Below the pieces are notes generated by a model. That model searched no databases and was not told the origin of the DNA. It was given only the letters and a program-made list of their open reading frames with translations. Made by a program: the position numbers and the translations under genes. Source: Membranipora membranacea (taxonomy: Eukaryota; Bryozoa; Gymnolaemata; Cheilostomatida; Membraniporidae). Taken from it: DNA of 64,000 nt. Location of the stretch: the NCBI GenBank assembly GCA_914767715.1, contig OU612071.1, positions 18,098,948 to 18,162,947 on the forward strand, read 5' to 3'. Positions within the stretch are counted from its first letter, which is position 1, and each line of letters begins with the position of its first letter. Shown here in pieces: positions 1 through 11,379 of this stretch.

Positions 1-169
1 AAAACACCATAATTGAATAATCCATGTCAGAGTCAGCTCCTCTTGAATTTCCATCTGCTAATTTTATTTGGGAGGAAGTTACAGCGCGGATTTGCCTCAG
101 ACTTTTGCCTCCCCAACCATATTTTCTAAACTACAGCCATACAATGGCTAGGCATATAGACAAACCCAC

Positions 170-3100
170 CTTGACAATAAACTCCTGCATCCTCTCCGTG
201 TCCACAGTTATGAATTCCCCATCTGGAAAATAGAACGGTAAACTTGAGTAGCTACATTTGTTGGAGAAGTGAAGAAAAAACATTCTTGCATTTGGTATTT
301 CGTTTGGAGCTTGAATATTCCTGTTGGAATGTGTTGAAGCTTGTTTACCTGAAAGGGCCACTGGACAATAGAACATGACATTTTATGAAAGATGAGGAAA
401 CCTAATCAAGTTTGACCTTGAAGTCTTTAGCGTTGATGCAACAGATATATGTGATCAGTCACAAAAGAATTAATTATATGCAAACAGCTGTCATCTATTT
501 GAAATGAAGCTCAACATGAGGAAGTGATATATGCACTTTTATTGGCAGCCAAGGTCACCTCCTTGGAAATGTTTTGCACTCAGTGCCAGAAAACAAATAA
601 TCAACCCTATACCAAGGGCCAACCATTAATCGGTTCACGCATGTATCAGATACATGTCATCGTAAGGGAATATATTCATCTTATCGTACTAAGATACTAG
701 AAAAGCACCGTTTGAAACAGCCTTCCATACAGTGCTGCACATCTAATCACCAGATTGGATGTATAACAAAACACAAGTGAGATTGTTAAGTGAAGACTAG
801 ATTGGATTGTATAACAGAATGATTCTCATCAACTGGAGGATCGATCACAATCGTGTGCAAAAACTTGAAACTTACCCATTCAGGGCCATGGTTTAGGAAA
901 AATGACAGGGGAGGGGCAAATGTTGGGTATTGTAAGCTCATCCTGAGTCCCTAGTCCCTAGCCCCAGGGTTTTAATAATATAAATAACAAAAAGAAGTCC
1001 CAAATGAGATGATTCTGAGATGGAATATTCAATTACAGCACTTTTAAGCCACTCTATTCAGTATTCTGCCTCCCCTAAAACTACAGCCCTGTTACCCATT
1101 AGCTATTATCTAATAAGTGACTTACCCAGCATGTGTACAGCGTGAAAGTTCAGCTTCATCATTCACACACTCCATATTATCGATCCATATGTCTCCTACT
1201 CCCTGACCAAAGTGCGCACTCCCCGGTGCATTTAATGCGCCACTGCAAAGTATCAATGATAATGATAATGAGTTTATTTTAACCGTAAGAAATGTTGAAA
1301 AGCATTTGTATAATACAATTGACTTAAAAAATTCTCTCCGATAAAATTTTGAACTGCAAAATTGAAAAATGTTTTTTGGCACTCGGTGGTCCTGGCTCTG
1401 GTAATAAAAGAATCCTTGCAGCGAGCGGGGTGTCTCTGATTCAAAGACTGCCTCTCGGGAATAAAATAGTGTAAAAAGTATTTAGGGTAACTAAAAATCT
1501 TCAGGAAGTGGCAATGATATTGTTGAAGAGGAAAAACAACAAGCTCGGGTACTGCTAAAACTTGCAAAATATCAAATAAAGGTTAACACCTCTAACCAAA
1601 GAAGGAAGCAGTACTTTAACTTAAGGAAGTGAAAAAGGTCAGAATGACTAATAGCAAACTCTTTTTTACATTTTTTTTCTTTTGAAAGTGTCACGTATAC
1701 CTTTCGTACCAAGTCTGTTTTGAGATAAAAATTCAATCTAGCAATCAATTAGTGTAAACTCGGTGATAGAACTCAGCCTAACTAATGTAAGCTATCAACA
1801 CCTATCTACGACTTGATGCATTGCTTGATCACTGGTGATAAATGATATCTTTGATATGGGAATACAATGTAGGTCATGGTTAGTCAAATTTGCATGAGAT
1901 CTGATTTGCCCGTGTGGCTTATCTGAACATGGAACAACTCCAGATGCAGGCTAACTTGATCAATCCAAATCTGACATTAATTGGATGATTGAAATGGATG
2001 ACCAGTCTTGATTATTTGTCACGTCTTATTTATATAACTTTATGGACATGTACATCATTTTAAAGGGAAATGCTTCTCGAATTAAAGTGCCATTAAATAA
2101 GAAACAAAAAAAGGTAAAACAAAAAGTGTGATTGAATGGTTAAAGATTATTATTGTAGCATGTAATATTGAAATAAGACTTTCTTGAGAGAATTTTGTTT
2201 AGAGATGCTGTGTAATGTCACTTACAAGTAATCAAGGCTGCGACAGAGAACGATAGCATCGTTTATATCCCATAAGTCATCACAGACCGTTCCCCAGGCC
2301 CCGTCTCTGCTATTCCTCAGCTCAACTCTACCGGAGGCATCGTCTGGTCCATCTACCAATCTCACCTCCCACTCTACAGTGTAAGGAAGGTCAAGGTCAT
2401 AGAAAACCTTAATTTACAACATATTAAATATGCGGATTCAGTATTCCCGCGAAAATTCTTTCCGTTTACATAGTAGGCACTTTGTAAATGGCAGCAAGGC
2501 CTAGAATGAAGTTTTTATTTCCAGTAAGGTTTTGCGGTTATGATTGTTTGATTTGTTAAATGTAAGCGCATGGCACTTAAAGCCACGACTGACATCGAGT
2601 GGAGTATCACTTTAAACCATTTTTGCAGATAATTCAATTAGGCTGATGTAAGCAAATTACATTTCATTGCGTAACATTACCTCATTGTATAACACCGCCT
2701 GCACATTTAACTAACCTACTTCTGACCAGTTTGGTTCATTAAATCTCACTTTTAACGCAGTAAAAGGAACATTTGAGTTGTGTCAGGAGTTGTCCCTCAT
2801 TATGGAGGATCTGAATAGATGAGAGCACAAATCTACAGTGATTTGTATTTGCTATGATTGGAGCAGATCATATTATCATAACTAAAACAAAACCCGTATG
2901 GGAATTGATTTATTTACACATTATTTTCTAAATGGCCAATATATCTAATTTAGATGCAATACAAAACTTAATCATAATCTTTATTTGATTCTATGACTTC
3001 ATATATATATATATATATATATGGGCAAAGCAATCTTTAAGTAACCCCAAAACAGATGATGACAATGTTGATCCCACAATAAAAACATTAAATTCAAAAA

Positions 3101-6100
3101 ATTTGACACTACTAGCAACTAGATTTTATATTCTTGTATTTGCAAAACTGTCGTTACATTGAAAATGCTTTGTAAAATCACAGTTATACCTATGAGTGAA
3201 AAAAAAGGTTTATTGCATGTGTAAGTGGGTGGAACAGTGCATAAAATTTAGAATTATGTCCAGTATACATATACTAAAGTTACAGCATGGAATTTAAGTT
3301 GTGAATATCCCGCGCGCCACAACCCTTTAAAGAATGGCCTTACCCATCAAGCTTTTCCTGCTAACTTCTTGAACCCTTTCAAACTTACTCGGAATCATAT
3401 TGTGATTGTTGAGATGTATTATATTTTGATTTAAATTATTATTTTGCTCTGGGTTGTAATGAAATAAATATATTCAGAAACTATTTTTTCCAGCCTAAAG
3501 GTCAAATTTTTGGATTATCAAATATATGGGGTCAATGCCGTTAGCTGAATCCACACAGTTCTTATAGCAAATTTGGCAGAGAATTTGCAAAAGAAAAGTC
3601 CCATTTGTGAATGATCATGGGAGATAACTTCAAAAAACCAACTCACCCTTGCAGACAGCTCCTGCATCCTCGCTATGACCACAGTTGTGGTTTCCCCACC
3701 TGTTACAAAATAAGACAATGATTCTGTCAGATGTGAACATAGATTTTTTTGAAGATGGTATCACTAGCAGTATGCAGTCTTCAATGATGGTATGTCTTGG
3801 TCAATCTTGCTATCTATCATTGGTTTCATTTTTTTATCGGCAAATTTGAAATGTATTTTTCAGCTTAGCAAGTTCCAGATATCCTAATGGTAGATCTTTA
3901 TACCTTTCATCATGAGACTAGTGTCTATGGTTAATATAAATGTATTTATGCATATATATATATATATATATATATATACGCAAGTGCCCAATGTGTGCTC
4001 ATCTCAAGGTTAGGTCAGTCTCTGTCATAATAAGGTTAGAGTAGAATTTGGTAGCTCTTTCCGCATTAACAAGGTCACACCCGCAATTCCTCAGAGGAAA
4101 TTCATTATAAGAATATATGTATATATATATATATTTATATGATATATATTTACACTGTGGCAAACGCATTACAATCAAATCACAAAGAGTTAACCCGACA
4201 CTAGCCTGTCATGACAAGCTTTGTTGTAGGGGAGAATCAATCCCCCCCCCAAAAACAAAACTTATTAAGACAGGCTAACCCGACACGTACCCGTCAGAGC
4301 TACATTCACTGAGTCTGGTCTCGTTCCCAGTACATCCTAACGAATCCAGCCAGATCTTACCGCTGCCTTCTCCGTATGCTGCACCTGATGATGCACTCAG
4401 TGCACCTCCACTATAAATTTTATGAAAAATATAATGAAGTACAAATATGGCCATATTTCTGTTACTATCAATAGTAATAAATATGGACATTTTTTTGTTA
4501 GTATCAATAGTAACAGAAAAAGTGTTACAGGACGGCCATAATTATATCTTATAATTCTTGGGTTTGATACATCTTACTTTACTTACTGTTTTCCAATCGC
4601 TAATTAATTCATCTTTTTCATCGTTTGACCTCGTACCGCTAATGTGCTAAGTTGGATTGTTTTCCAAATAAAAACACTGAAATTCAAGGTACCAAGCCTG
4701 GTTTGATGGCATGTTAAATGTGACTGTGCCTATTTCTTAGGCAACTACCGCATGCCAAAAGATCAGGTCTGAAAGCTTTTGATACTGAACTAAAAATAAA
4801 CGTTTTGTGATGCACGTTTGGTGTACTCTATTTCCTTGTAGGACTGACTGGCTTGACTGGGTAACAAAAGTTATCAGGTCTGCGACTTTCCTCGCAAGTA
4901 ATTTCAACAAATTTCAAGCTTTCGCTATTCCTTTTTTCAAATTTTCTTCAGATATACATCATAATAATGATAATACAATTTAATAATTAGGTGTCCAGGA
5001 AGGCGATTGGCCTCATTTTCACACTGATAAAGTGATATACTCTTACATAAAATTCTGATCGAAAGAGAGAGAACTGATTCACTTACCATGAGTACAATCA
5101 CAAGGAATTTGGTGTGAAGACCCGAATTAAAACTTATTAATTAGGAGCGATTCCATGTTACGTAATTTGTAAATTCTCTTTAATGATCAGAGATACACAT
5201 GTTAATAGTCTAGTGGTAATGTCAGTGTGGATCGATCTTGTATTCCCGAACACTTTAGGCCTAAAATTGCTGTGGAAAATTCCGAGATCCCTGTACTTCA
5301 GGTTAGCACACACTGATAACAATCCTTTTCTCTCAGGTCAACAATAACAAGTTGAATTGAAAACATCACGGGTTTAAATGACCAAGAAAGTAAAGAAGTA
5401 AGCTATATTACACAATGTATTTTTAAAATGTAGTCTCAAGGTCAGTGTGGCGCAATCCCCAACCACCTGTTAGTTTAAGGCAGGGCCGTAGGTCTAGGAG
5501 AGGCAGAGAGACACTGCCTCCCAAAGAAAGCTAAATACATTGGGGCTAAAGACACTTTAATTGAACAAATTATGTCAGAATCAGCTCCTCTAAGATTTTG
5601 ATTTCCGTCTCGGCCTATTGGCTAAGATCAAAGTGTCACTGCCAATGGCCGGTTAGTGCCAGTTCAGTTTTGGCAGCTCGCTGCACACATATGATTAGGA
5701 GGTCCTCTATGGCCTCACCTCTTGGATGCATTCTAGTTTTCTAGAATGTATCACATTCTCGGTATGAATATTAGGGCACCTTGCGTCCCTCTTTAGGGGC
5801 AGCCCAATCTTCTGTTTCTTAGCAAACAGCAAGATTTCGATTGCCTTATTATATAATTAAATTTCGCGGGGAGTAGCTTACTGGTGATGCTTAGAACTTG
5901 CTCCAGACTTTTGCCTCCCCTACCATTTTTTCTTAATAAACAGCCCTGTGAGGGCAGAGAGTTACCTGTAACCTAGTTCCTTGCAGACATAGTTGGCATC
6001 ATTCTTGTCCCAAAGATCATCGCAGATCGTGCCCCACTCCTCAAACCAGCCTCTCCTAAGCTCTATTCTCCCTTCTGTGGCAAGCTGGCCATCAGCCAGT

Positions 6101-9100
6101 CTGATGTCATATACTGCAACAATGAAACAAATATCTGGGTACAGATTTTCTGGGTACAAGTCCTAAGGACTTATTCTTCTCCAGAATGAAAATGGAATAT
6201 ATGAATATTTTATATATCGCCAAACAAAAATCTGTAATGTAGGAGGTAGCTTTGCTCGTTGGCTAGAGCGCTTGACCTTTCACCACGTGTTACAGGTCAT
6301 CGGACTGACTACTTGGTTCTGTGCTCCAACCTGCCTGCAGACTGAGAGAAACTAGGCTAAAAAGATGGCCGTGCCCTTAAGAAAACCTAAATATCTCAGT
6401 TGATGTAATGAGACAGAACCTTGTGATTTGAGGCAACAACTTTTTAGGGTTAAAATAAAATCACTGAAAGTTTCGCTTTGGGCATATATGTGTATACAAA
6501 ATCAGAATTTAAAAAATGCTAATATATTGTCCATAAATTTCATTGATACTTTTATTCAAAGATTTACTTAGCAAACAAATCAAAAGAGATTATTTTGGCA
6601 CAGTTCAACAATGACCTCCTTGAGTGCGCTTACAATAGTCAAAACATTTGTACACGGCCATTTGTAGTTAGAATCCATTTTAGACTATTGTCTTTCTAGT
6701 TTTCTTACTAAAGTTAAAATTCTGATATGGCTCAAATGTTGGATATTAAACCGTATATTCCCATTACATCATGTTCTAAAGTAATTGTTCATGACCACTA
6801 CTTCTCTTGACAATGTTTGCTGGGTAGGGGAGAGGAACAAAGCTTATTAATTCTCCTCCCCCCCCCCAACTTTCAAGAGCAGAGTTATCCCTCAAAGAGA
6901 ATCAGGTTCAAAATTTTGAAAAACAAATTTTTGTGCTAGTGTATAATATACACTAGCACAAAAGTATGCTTTTCAAAATTTTAAAGTTTGAAATAATATG
7001 AACATATTATGTTCATATTATGACTGTCCTTAATTCTGACCTGTGTCACAGTCGTATTCAAACAAGCGGCTGATCGATTGGCTATCAAACACAATAACCT
7101 GATCAATATGAGTATCAACAACTACTGTTGTAAATACATTTGGTGCTGAAATAATCAATGATTGACGTAAAAGAATTAATACAATCCAGACTGGAAATCA
7201 ACAACAGCATACCAATTCTTTATAATTATACTTAATACAATAGCTCAACCCTGAGGGCAATGAACAATAGTTTAGCTGTATCCATTCAAACAATCTCATG
7301 AAATTACCAACATTGGCATGGGACTATATTAATTCTCCCAAAATAAGATATCATTTGGTCTATGTGGCGCAATTTTACTTAAAATAAATAATAAATTGTG
7401 ATCACACTACTTGACATTGTAAGCCAACACTTTTTAAAAACTTAAGTCTTGAGTAGCTGTAAAATTTCAATTCTAACATTCTTGTGGATATTAAATTTTC
7501 ATGCAACGTATTAGACATCTGAATGTCTTTCCTGATCACAAACTCCCAACTTGCTGTTTAATTTCCCCTCATTCTCTCACCATCTCTCGATATCAATAAG
7601 ATTATTACATTATGCTGATTATATTTTAAACATTTTTACACAGAAGTTGAAGAACTACTCAGAGGATTCAGTTGAATTTTAAATAATTCCATTTGAATTA
7701 TCATTTCCCTCTAGACAGCAATGCTGTCAAGGTTCACACTATCAACATCATTCAATTCCTAGCTTGTTACACTAAAGGGAAAAAAACCAAGACTTAAATT
7801 ATTGTACATGTTTCTCCTCTACACTCTGCTTTCCTTATTTTTGTAAAGTATTTCTGTCTCTATTGGCAAAACATTCTAAAAAACTGGACAGTAGGCTGTA
7901 GATTAAATTAGAACAGGCTTTTAAATTAGACAGAGAACTCTTAAATGATTCCAAAAACCTGATACTGTCAGAATCACTTCAGTACACCACAGCCAGCCCT
8001 GAATGGCGTTCAGGGTAGCCATCACAGTCGAAGGTGACAACAGCCTACATACGCGATGGCCATCCTGGATGCCATTCAGGGCTGGTCACACACACACATA
8101 TGCCTACCAAGTGGGAGTTTAGGCGCTGATATATATGTGACAGCTCCTGCTGAGGTGCAGTTATCAGCCACTCCTGTGGAGTTAGATAATCCACAAACGT
8201 TATCCGTGTAGTATGTGAGGGCCTGGCACGATATACCCATACTCAGACACTGCTTCAGACATTGCAGATAGTTCTCGGCTGTTATTACTGATAATTCTGA
8301 TATAATACAGAGATCATCAGCTGCTCTCGTCATATACCTTCCCTCGTCAGAACTAGATTGTGTCTGTGGAGCAAAAGAAAAGCATAAAAATAATCTAAAT
8401 TGTAATAATAATTAAGTTTATATATATATAATATATATATATATATAAGTGTGTGTGTATGTATATAACATTTACAATATTATATCTTTTATCATAAGTA
8501 ATCTACGTTCAGTTTTTTAAAATTCCTTTGAATGTCTACAAAAAATTTTGGAAATCATTGGGAATTTAGATTATTCATTTCAAACATTTGATTGTGTCTG
8601 AGAAGCAGAAATAATGGAATTTAAGTGGTATTTAAATTTGTTCAAATCAACATACCCTTTGGTATTCCTAAAAGGTTGGTACCATTGATATAAATATTCA
8701 TATCAATGGTTGGTACTTATAAAAAATTGATAGTGAAGAACACAATCAGAAATTCAAAAACATAAACCTTCACTTGTCAGCACTAGATTGTGTGTGTGGA
8801 ACAGAGATAAAGAGATAATAATGATGATGAAGTTTATATATATAACATTTATAATATTATTATCTCATCATAAGCATATCATTTTTAAATTTCTTATTGT
8901 ATGTTTAAAAAGCTTGGTACTTTTTGTGATTCGTAGGGGTAGTACATGAACCCATAACAAACAGGACTTTTGACATGTGAACATAATCATAGACAGCAAT
9001 CATTCCAGAGAGAGGGGGGAGGGTTGGCAAGGATGGGATTGAAGATGGCATTGTGTATAAACTGTCTTATTGCGTTCATTTCATATCAATTGTGCCCTAT

Positions 9101-9313
9101 GAAAAGCTAAAACTGGCAAAAATTCGGTATATACAAATGATTAAAACAGCTTGAATCCTATAATTTAGCTGCCAGTGTGATCAGTGCAATAAAAAACAGA
9201 TGTAATTTCTATATTTTAATTTGGTGAAATAAACAAGGTTCACTCACTTTGATGCCAGGTAGAGCTGCAAAAGATAAAATTAGACATACGCCGCCAGCAT
9301 AACTCCAAACCAT
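170..9313 (-). CDS. secreted PAN/apple + two-SRCR-domain protein, 5' eight exons (partial, runs off left edge)
   Basis: Probable secreted or surface recognition protein. Minus-strand exons: 9313-9248, 8363-8108, 6113-5966, 4410-4291, 3699-3647, 2373-2226, 1242-1126, 222-170 (961 nt, about 320 codons). All junctions are GT-AG and phases agree throughout. Exon 1 encodes a 22-residue signal peptide ([20 protein letters not shown]). Exon 2 encodes a six-Cys PAN/apple-like domain. Exons 3-5 encode SRCR 1 and exons 6-8 SRCR 2, both with WGT(I/V)CDDLWD near the start, WGxHNCGH near the end and six cysteines (group A pattern). The two SRCR domains share the same exon plan: 148/120/53 and 148/117/53 bp, phases 1-2-2-1. 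No stop or terminal exon is seen before base 1, so more domains may follow. The domain roles (ligand binding, self/non-self or microbial recognition) come from the family. The actual ligand is unknown. Confidence 0.88.
881..1091. mobile_element. 211 bp hAT-like MITE with target-site duplication
   Basis: The ends are imperfect inverted repeats: CAGGGCCATGGTTTAGG on the left, and CAGGGCTGTAGTTTTAGG as the reverse complement of the right. Both flanks read TTACCCATT (872-880 and 1092-1100). An 8 bp duplication (TACCCATT) plus one chance base fits hAT transposition. There is no coding capacity. The element lies about 34 bp downstream of the splice donor of the SRCR exon at 1126-1242. Confidence 0.75.
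3000..4150. repeat. several (AT)n microsatellites in an SRCR intron
   Basis: Pure AT runs occur at about 3000-3022, 3954-3979 and 4117-4134. Similar runs recur at about 8420-8447, 17231-17244 and 44551-44574. These are ordinary simple repeats. Apart from the 53 bp SRCR exon at 3647-3699, no other feature is visible here. Confidence 0.85.
5481..5948. mobile_element. CAGGGC-ended MITE, related to the element at 881-1091
   Basis: It begins CAGGGCCGTAGG and ends CAGCCCTG. Its interior (GTCAGAATCAGCTCCTCT and TTTTGCCTCCCC motifs) is shared with bases 24-137 at the window's left edge, so that stretch is a second copy with a decayed right end. I see no convincing target duplication. The right end lies 17 bp from the splice donor side of the SRCR exon 5966-6113. 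Confidence 0.5.
6146..6205 (+). mobile_element. ~60 bp LINE 3'-tail insertion in SRCR intron
   Basis: About 55 bases match the 3' end of the LINE fragment at 31606-32465 almost exactly. The match includes the palindromic AAGTCCTAAGGACTT hairpin and the ATGGAATATAT tail. It is an extreme 5' truncation. It lies about 32 bp upstream, in gene orientation, of the 6113 exon's acceptor, in the region where a branch point is expected. Confidence 0.7.
6929..7021. repeat. two adjacent perfect palindromes
   Basis: The first hairpin is 6929-6963, with 17 bp perfect arms around one base. The second is 6993-7021, with 13 bp perfect arms around three bases. Weaker flanking complementarity (CAAAATTTTGAAAA / TTTTCAAAATTTT) extends the first stem. 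They lie in the intron between the PAN and first SRCR exons. The function is unknown and they may be transposon ends. Confidence 0.7.
7993..8085. repeat. foldback element beside the PAN exon donor
   Basis: Two 31 bp arms (7993-8023 and 8055-8085) are reverse complements with few mismatches and surround a 31 bp loop. The right arm ends about 21 bp beyond the donor at 8107. Formed in the pre-mRNA, the hairpin would sit just downstream of that 5' splice site. Confidence 0.7.
8681..8710. repeat. short hairpin in first intron
   Basis: ACCATTGATAT and its exact complement surround an 8-base loop. The site lies in the first intron of the SRCR gene. No function can be assigned. Confidence 0.55.
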
Positions 9314-9609
9314 CCTTGCTGCTGCTCTAGAAAGCTGACTCCCAGTATAACCTTGAAATTATGTGTGTAAGTTTTTTTCACTTTTACAGGCGGCTTACCT
9401 GTATGCAGTCGTTCATTAATAGTCTATGTTTATGAGCCTTCAGATCAATCATCTTTCTTTGTTAAGTCTTTATTATGATATTATGGATTAAGCTTATTAA
9501 TTATTCATCAGTAATGATGTAAATATTTTTAATTTGCTCCTTTGTTGGGCCTTACTTATGTCACATGGCTGTTGACTTGTAAAGATTTCATTCTCAAAAT
9601 TCAATAATG

Positions 9610-10285
9610 TAGCCTTACAACTTTGTTTATTATAAATGTTTATTGGACTCATGGAAAATCAATATTTTTATTGCTTCTACCCTGAAATTGCATCTTTGAT
9701 GAGTTTATAAGCGATATGCCAGTGAGCTTTCAGCCAATATTTAGTGCCCATGTGTGAGCATTATTGGGGACAATTGTTGACTTTTTTTTGGCCATCAGAA
9801 GAGCTTCCAAGGCTAATCCAGATAAAATCAGGCATGTCCGCAGAAAACAACAGTTGTGTTTGGACTTTGAAAGATGCCAACAAATTCAAATTTTTGATTC
9901 GCTAATTATCAATGCATTTTGAATCTTGTGATGCTGTAGCATTGGAACTTTGTGAATTACAAATTTTAATTGGATTTACTGAAAATCAATAATTTATTAT
10001 TTGTATTGTTCGTTACCTAATATTGCCTCTTTGATAAGGTTATAAGCAATATGCCGGTGAGCCTTCAGCCAATATTTAGTGCACATGTGTGAGCATTGGG
10101 AATTGGTGACAGTTATTGGCCTTTATTTGGCCATCAGAAAACCTCTCAAGGTTAATACCAGATAAAAGCATGTATGTCACACAAACATAACAGTTGTGTT
10201 TGGATCTTTAAAAGCTGCCGACATGCAGGGCAGGGATTCATATCATTGATTCTCGAATTATTAAGTCATCTCGAATCTTTCAATG
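9610..10285. repeat. diverged tandem duplication, ~340 bp unit
   Basis: Bases ~9610-9930 and ~9943-10285 align along their length. Shared blocks include CAGCCAATATTTAGTGC, TGTGTGAGCATT, TTTGGCCATCAGAA and AACAGTTGTGTTTGGA. Indels and many substitutions show the duplication is old. It abuts the 3' end of the MOB-like ORF, so it may be that gene's duplicated 3' flank. No coding is seen in it. Confidence 0.75.
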
Positions 10286-10309
10286 TCAAAGTGGAAGATC
10301 AATAACATC

Positions 10310-10735
10310 TTAAACAAACTCTGATAAGTTCAGATGGATAAACTTTGCAAACATATTAAATTTATAGGTTTTAATTATTTTGATTTGACCGTCTCTATCA
10401 GTGGAGTTATTGGCTCGTACATGCTGGTCTAGTATTCTCTGGTACACGGAATTATACACGGTCAGGTGTTGCATTACGGTTTTAAAGACAAAGTGACTGA
10501 TAATTTGAATCCATTTGATTACGCCTAGTGAATCTTTAGTTTGATTGTCTTTTATGAAATGTTGGGCGCAAAAATCAACGTACAAGTGTGGGTCGGAAAA
10601 TGTTATGATTTTTCTGTCATCTTGTGCCGCCCACAAATATTTACAATTTAAGTAGCAACAGAAATCGATGCTACAAAGAATTATAGACAATATCTCTTTA
10701 GTACAATTGAGCATATTGGTCCACAGTTCAGACAT
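10310..10735 (-). pseudogene. divergent MOB-kinase-activator-like ORF, partial
   Basis: Uninterrupted 141-codon reading frame. By memory-based comparison it follows the MOB1/phocein fold order from mid-domain. YLWAAQDDRKIITFSDPHLYV sits where MOB1 has a W-A-D...S-A-P-K-Y-I segment. HFVFKTVMQHLTVYNSVYQ sits where MOB1 has its V-A-K-T-I-L...R-V-Y-A-H-I-Y-H helix. A KFNMFAKFIHLNLSEF segment then matches the C-terminal helix. The zinc-binding histidines of that helix are replaced (S, Q), the N-terminal third is absent, and the C-terminus is short. An in-frame TGA lies just upstream of the ATG. It could be a pseudogene, a late exon or a neofunctionalised copy. No recognisable first half is nearby. 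Confidence 0.4.
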
Positions 10736-10814
10736 AATACAGACTCATATAACTCTAAAAATAAATAGGAGTGTAATAAGTAACTAAGTGTCACACATGC
10801 TGACATTCAAAATT

Positions 10815-11370
10815 ATGACATATGCCTGTAAGTGATTGATGGCATCTTTCAAATATTTACCATTTAGGTAGCAACATAAAAAAAGGCTCTAAACAATCAT
10901 AGACAATATTTCTTTAGTACAATTGAGCATAATCAGTCCGATGACATGTGTCTACAAGTGTCTGATTGCATCTACCTACCATCTAAAACCATGATACAGA
11001 TCTGACAAGTTTTGGGTTATCCTGCTGATCAATTTCTGCTCTGTTCACAAACAGCAGTGTAACACGAGTGAGTAAAAGGAGCAGTGCATATCACCTTCTG
11101 TTTCTCTAATCAGTTCAAGGCAAACATAGAAAAACTTTCTCCAATGATACTTGTAATATTAAGTAAATATCTAAATAAGTGCCGTGCATACTGAGCCAGT
11201 ATACAATGACAGATGCCTGCCAGATGTCATTCTAATTTAAGCCGCATATGTGAGATTATAATACGGTTCTGACAAATTTTGTACTTTCCTATTGATCAAA
11301 ATAGCAGTTCTAGTCACCTTCTCCTTACTCTAATGCACGTTAGGCAAACATTACAACCCGTCTCCCAACA
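10815..11370. repeat. nested diverged tandem duplications, including a decayed MOB-like 5' copy
   Basis: Bases 10841-10931 repeat the first ~30 codons of the neighbouring ORF (TAGACAATAT-TCTTTAGTACAATTGAGCATA) with stops. Bases ~10940-11170 and ~11210-11370 repeat each other (CTGACAA-TTTT, ATCACCTTCT, AGGCAAACAT blocks). Together with 9610-10285 this shows repeated local duplication of one block. Confidence 0.6.
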
Positions 11371-11379
11371 AATAGTGGT

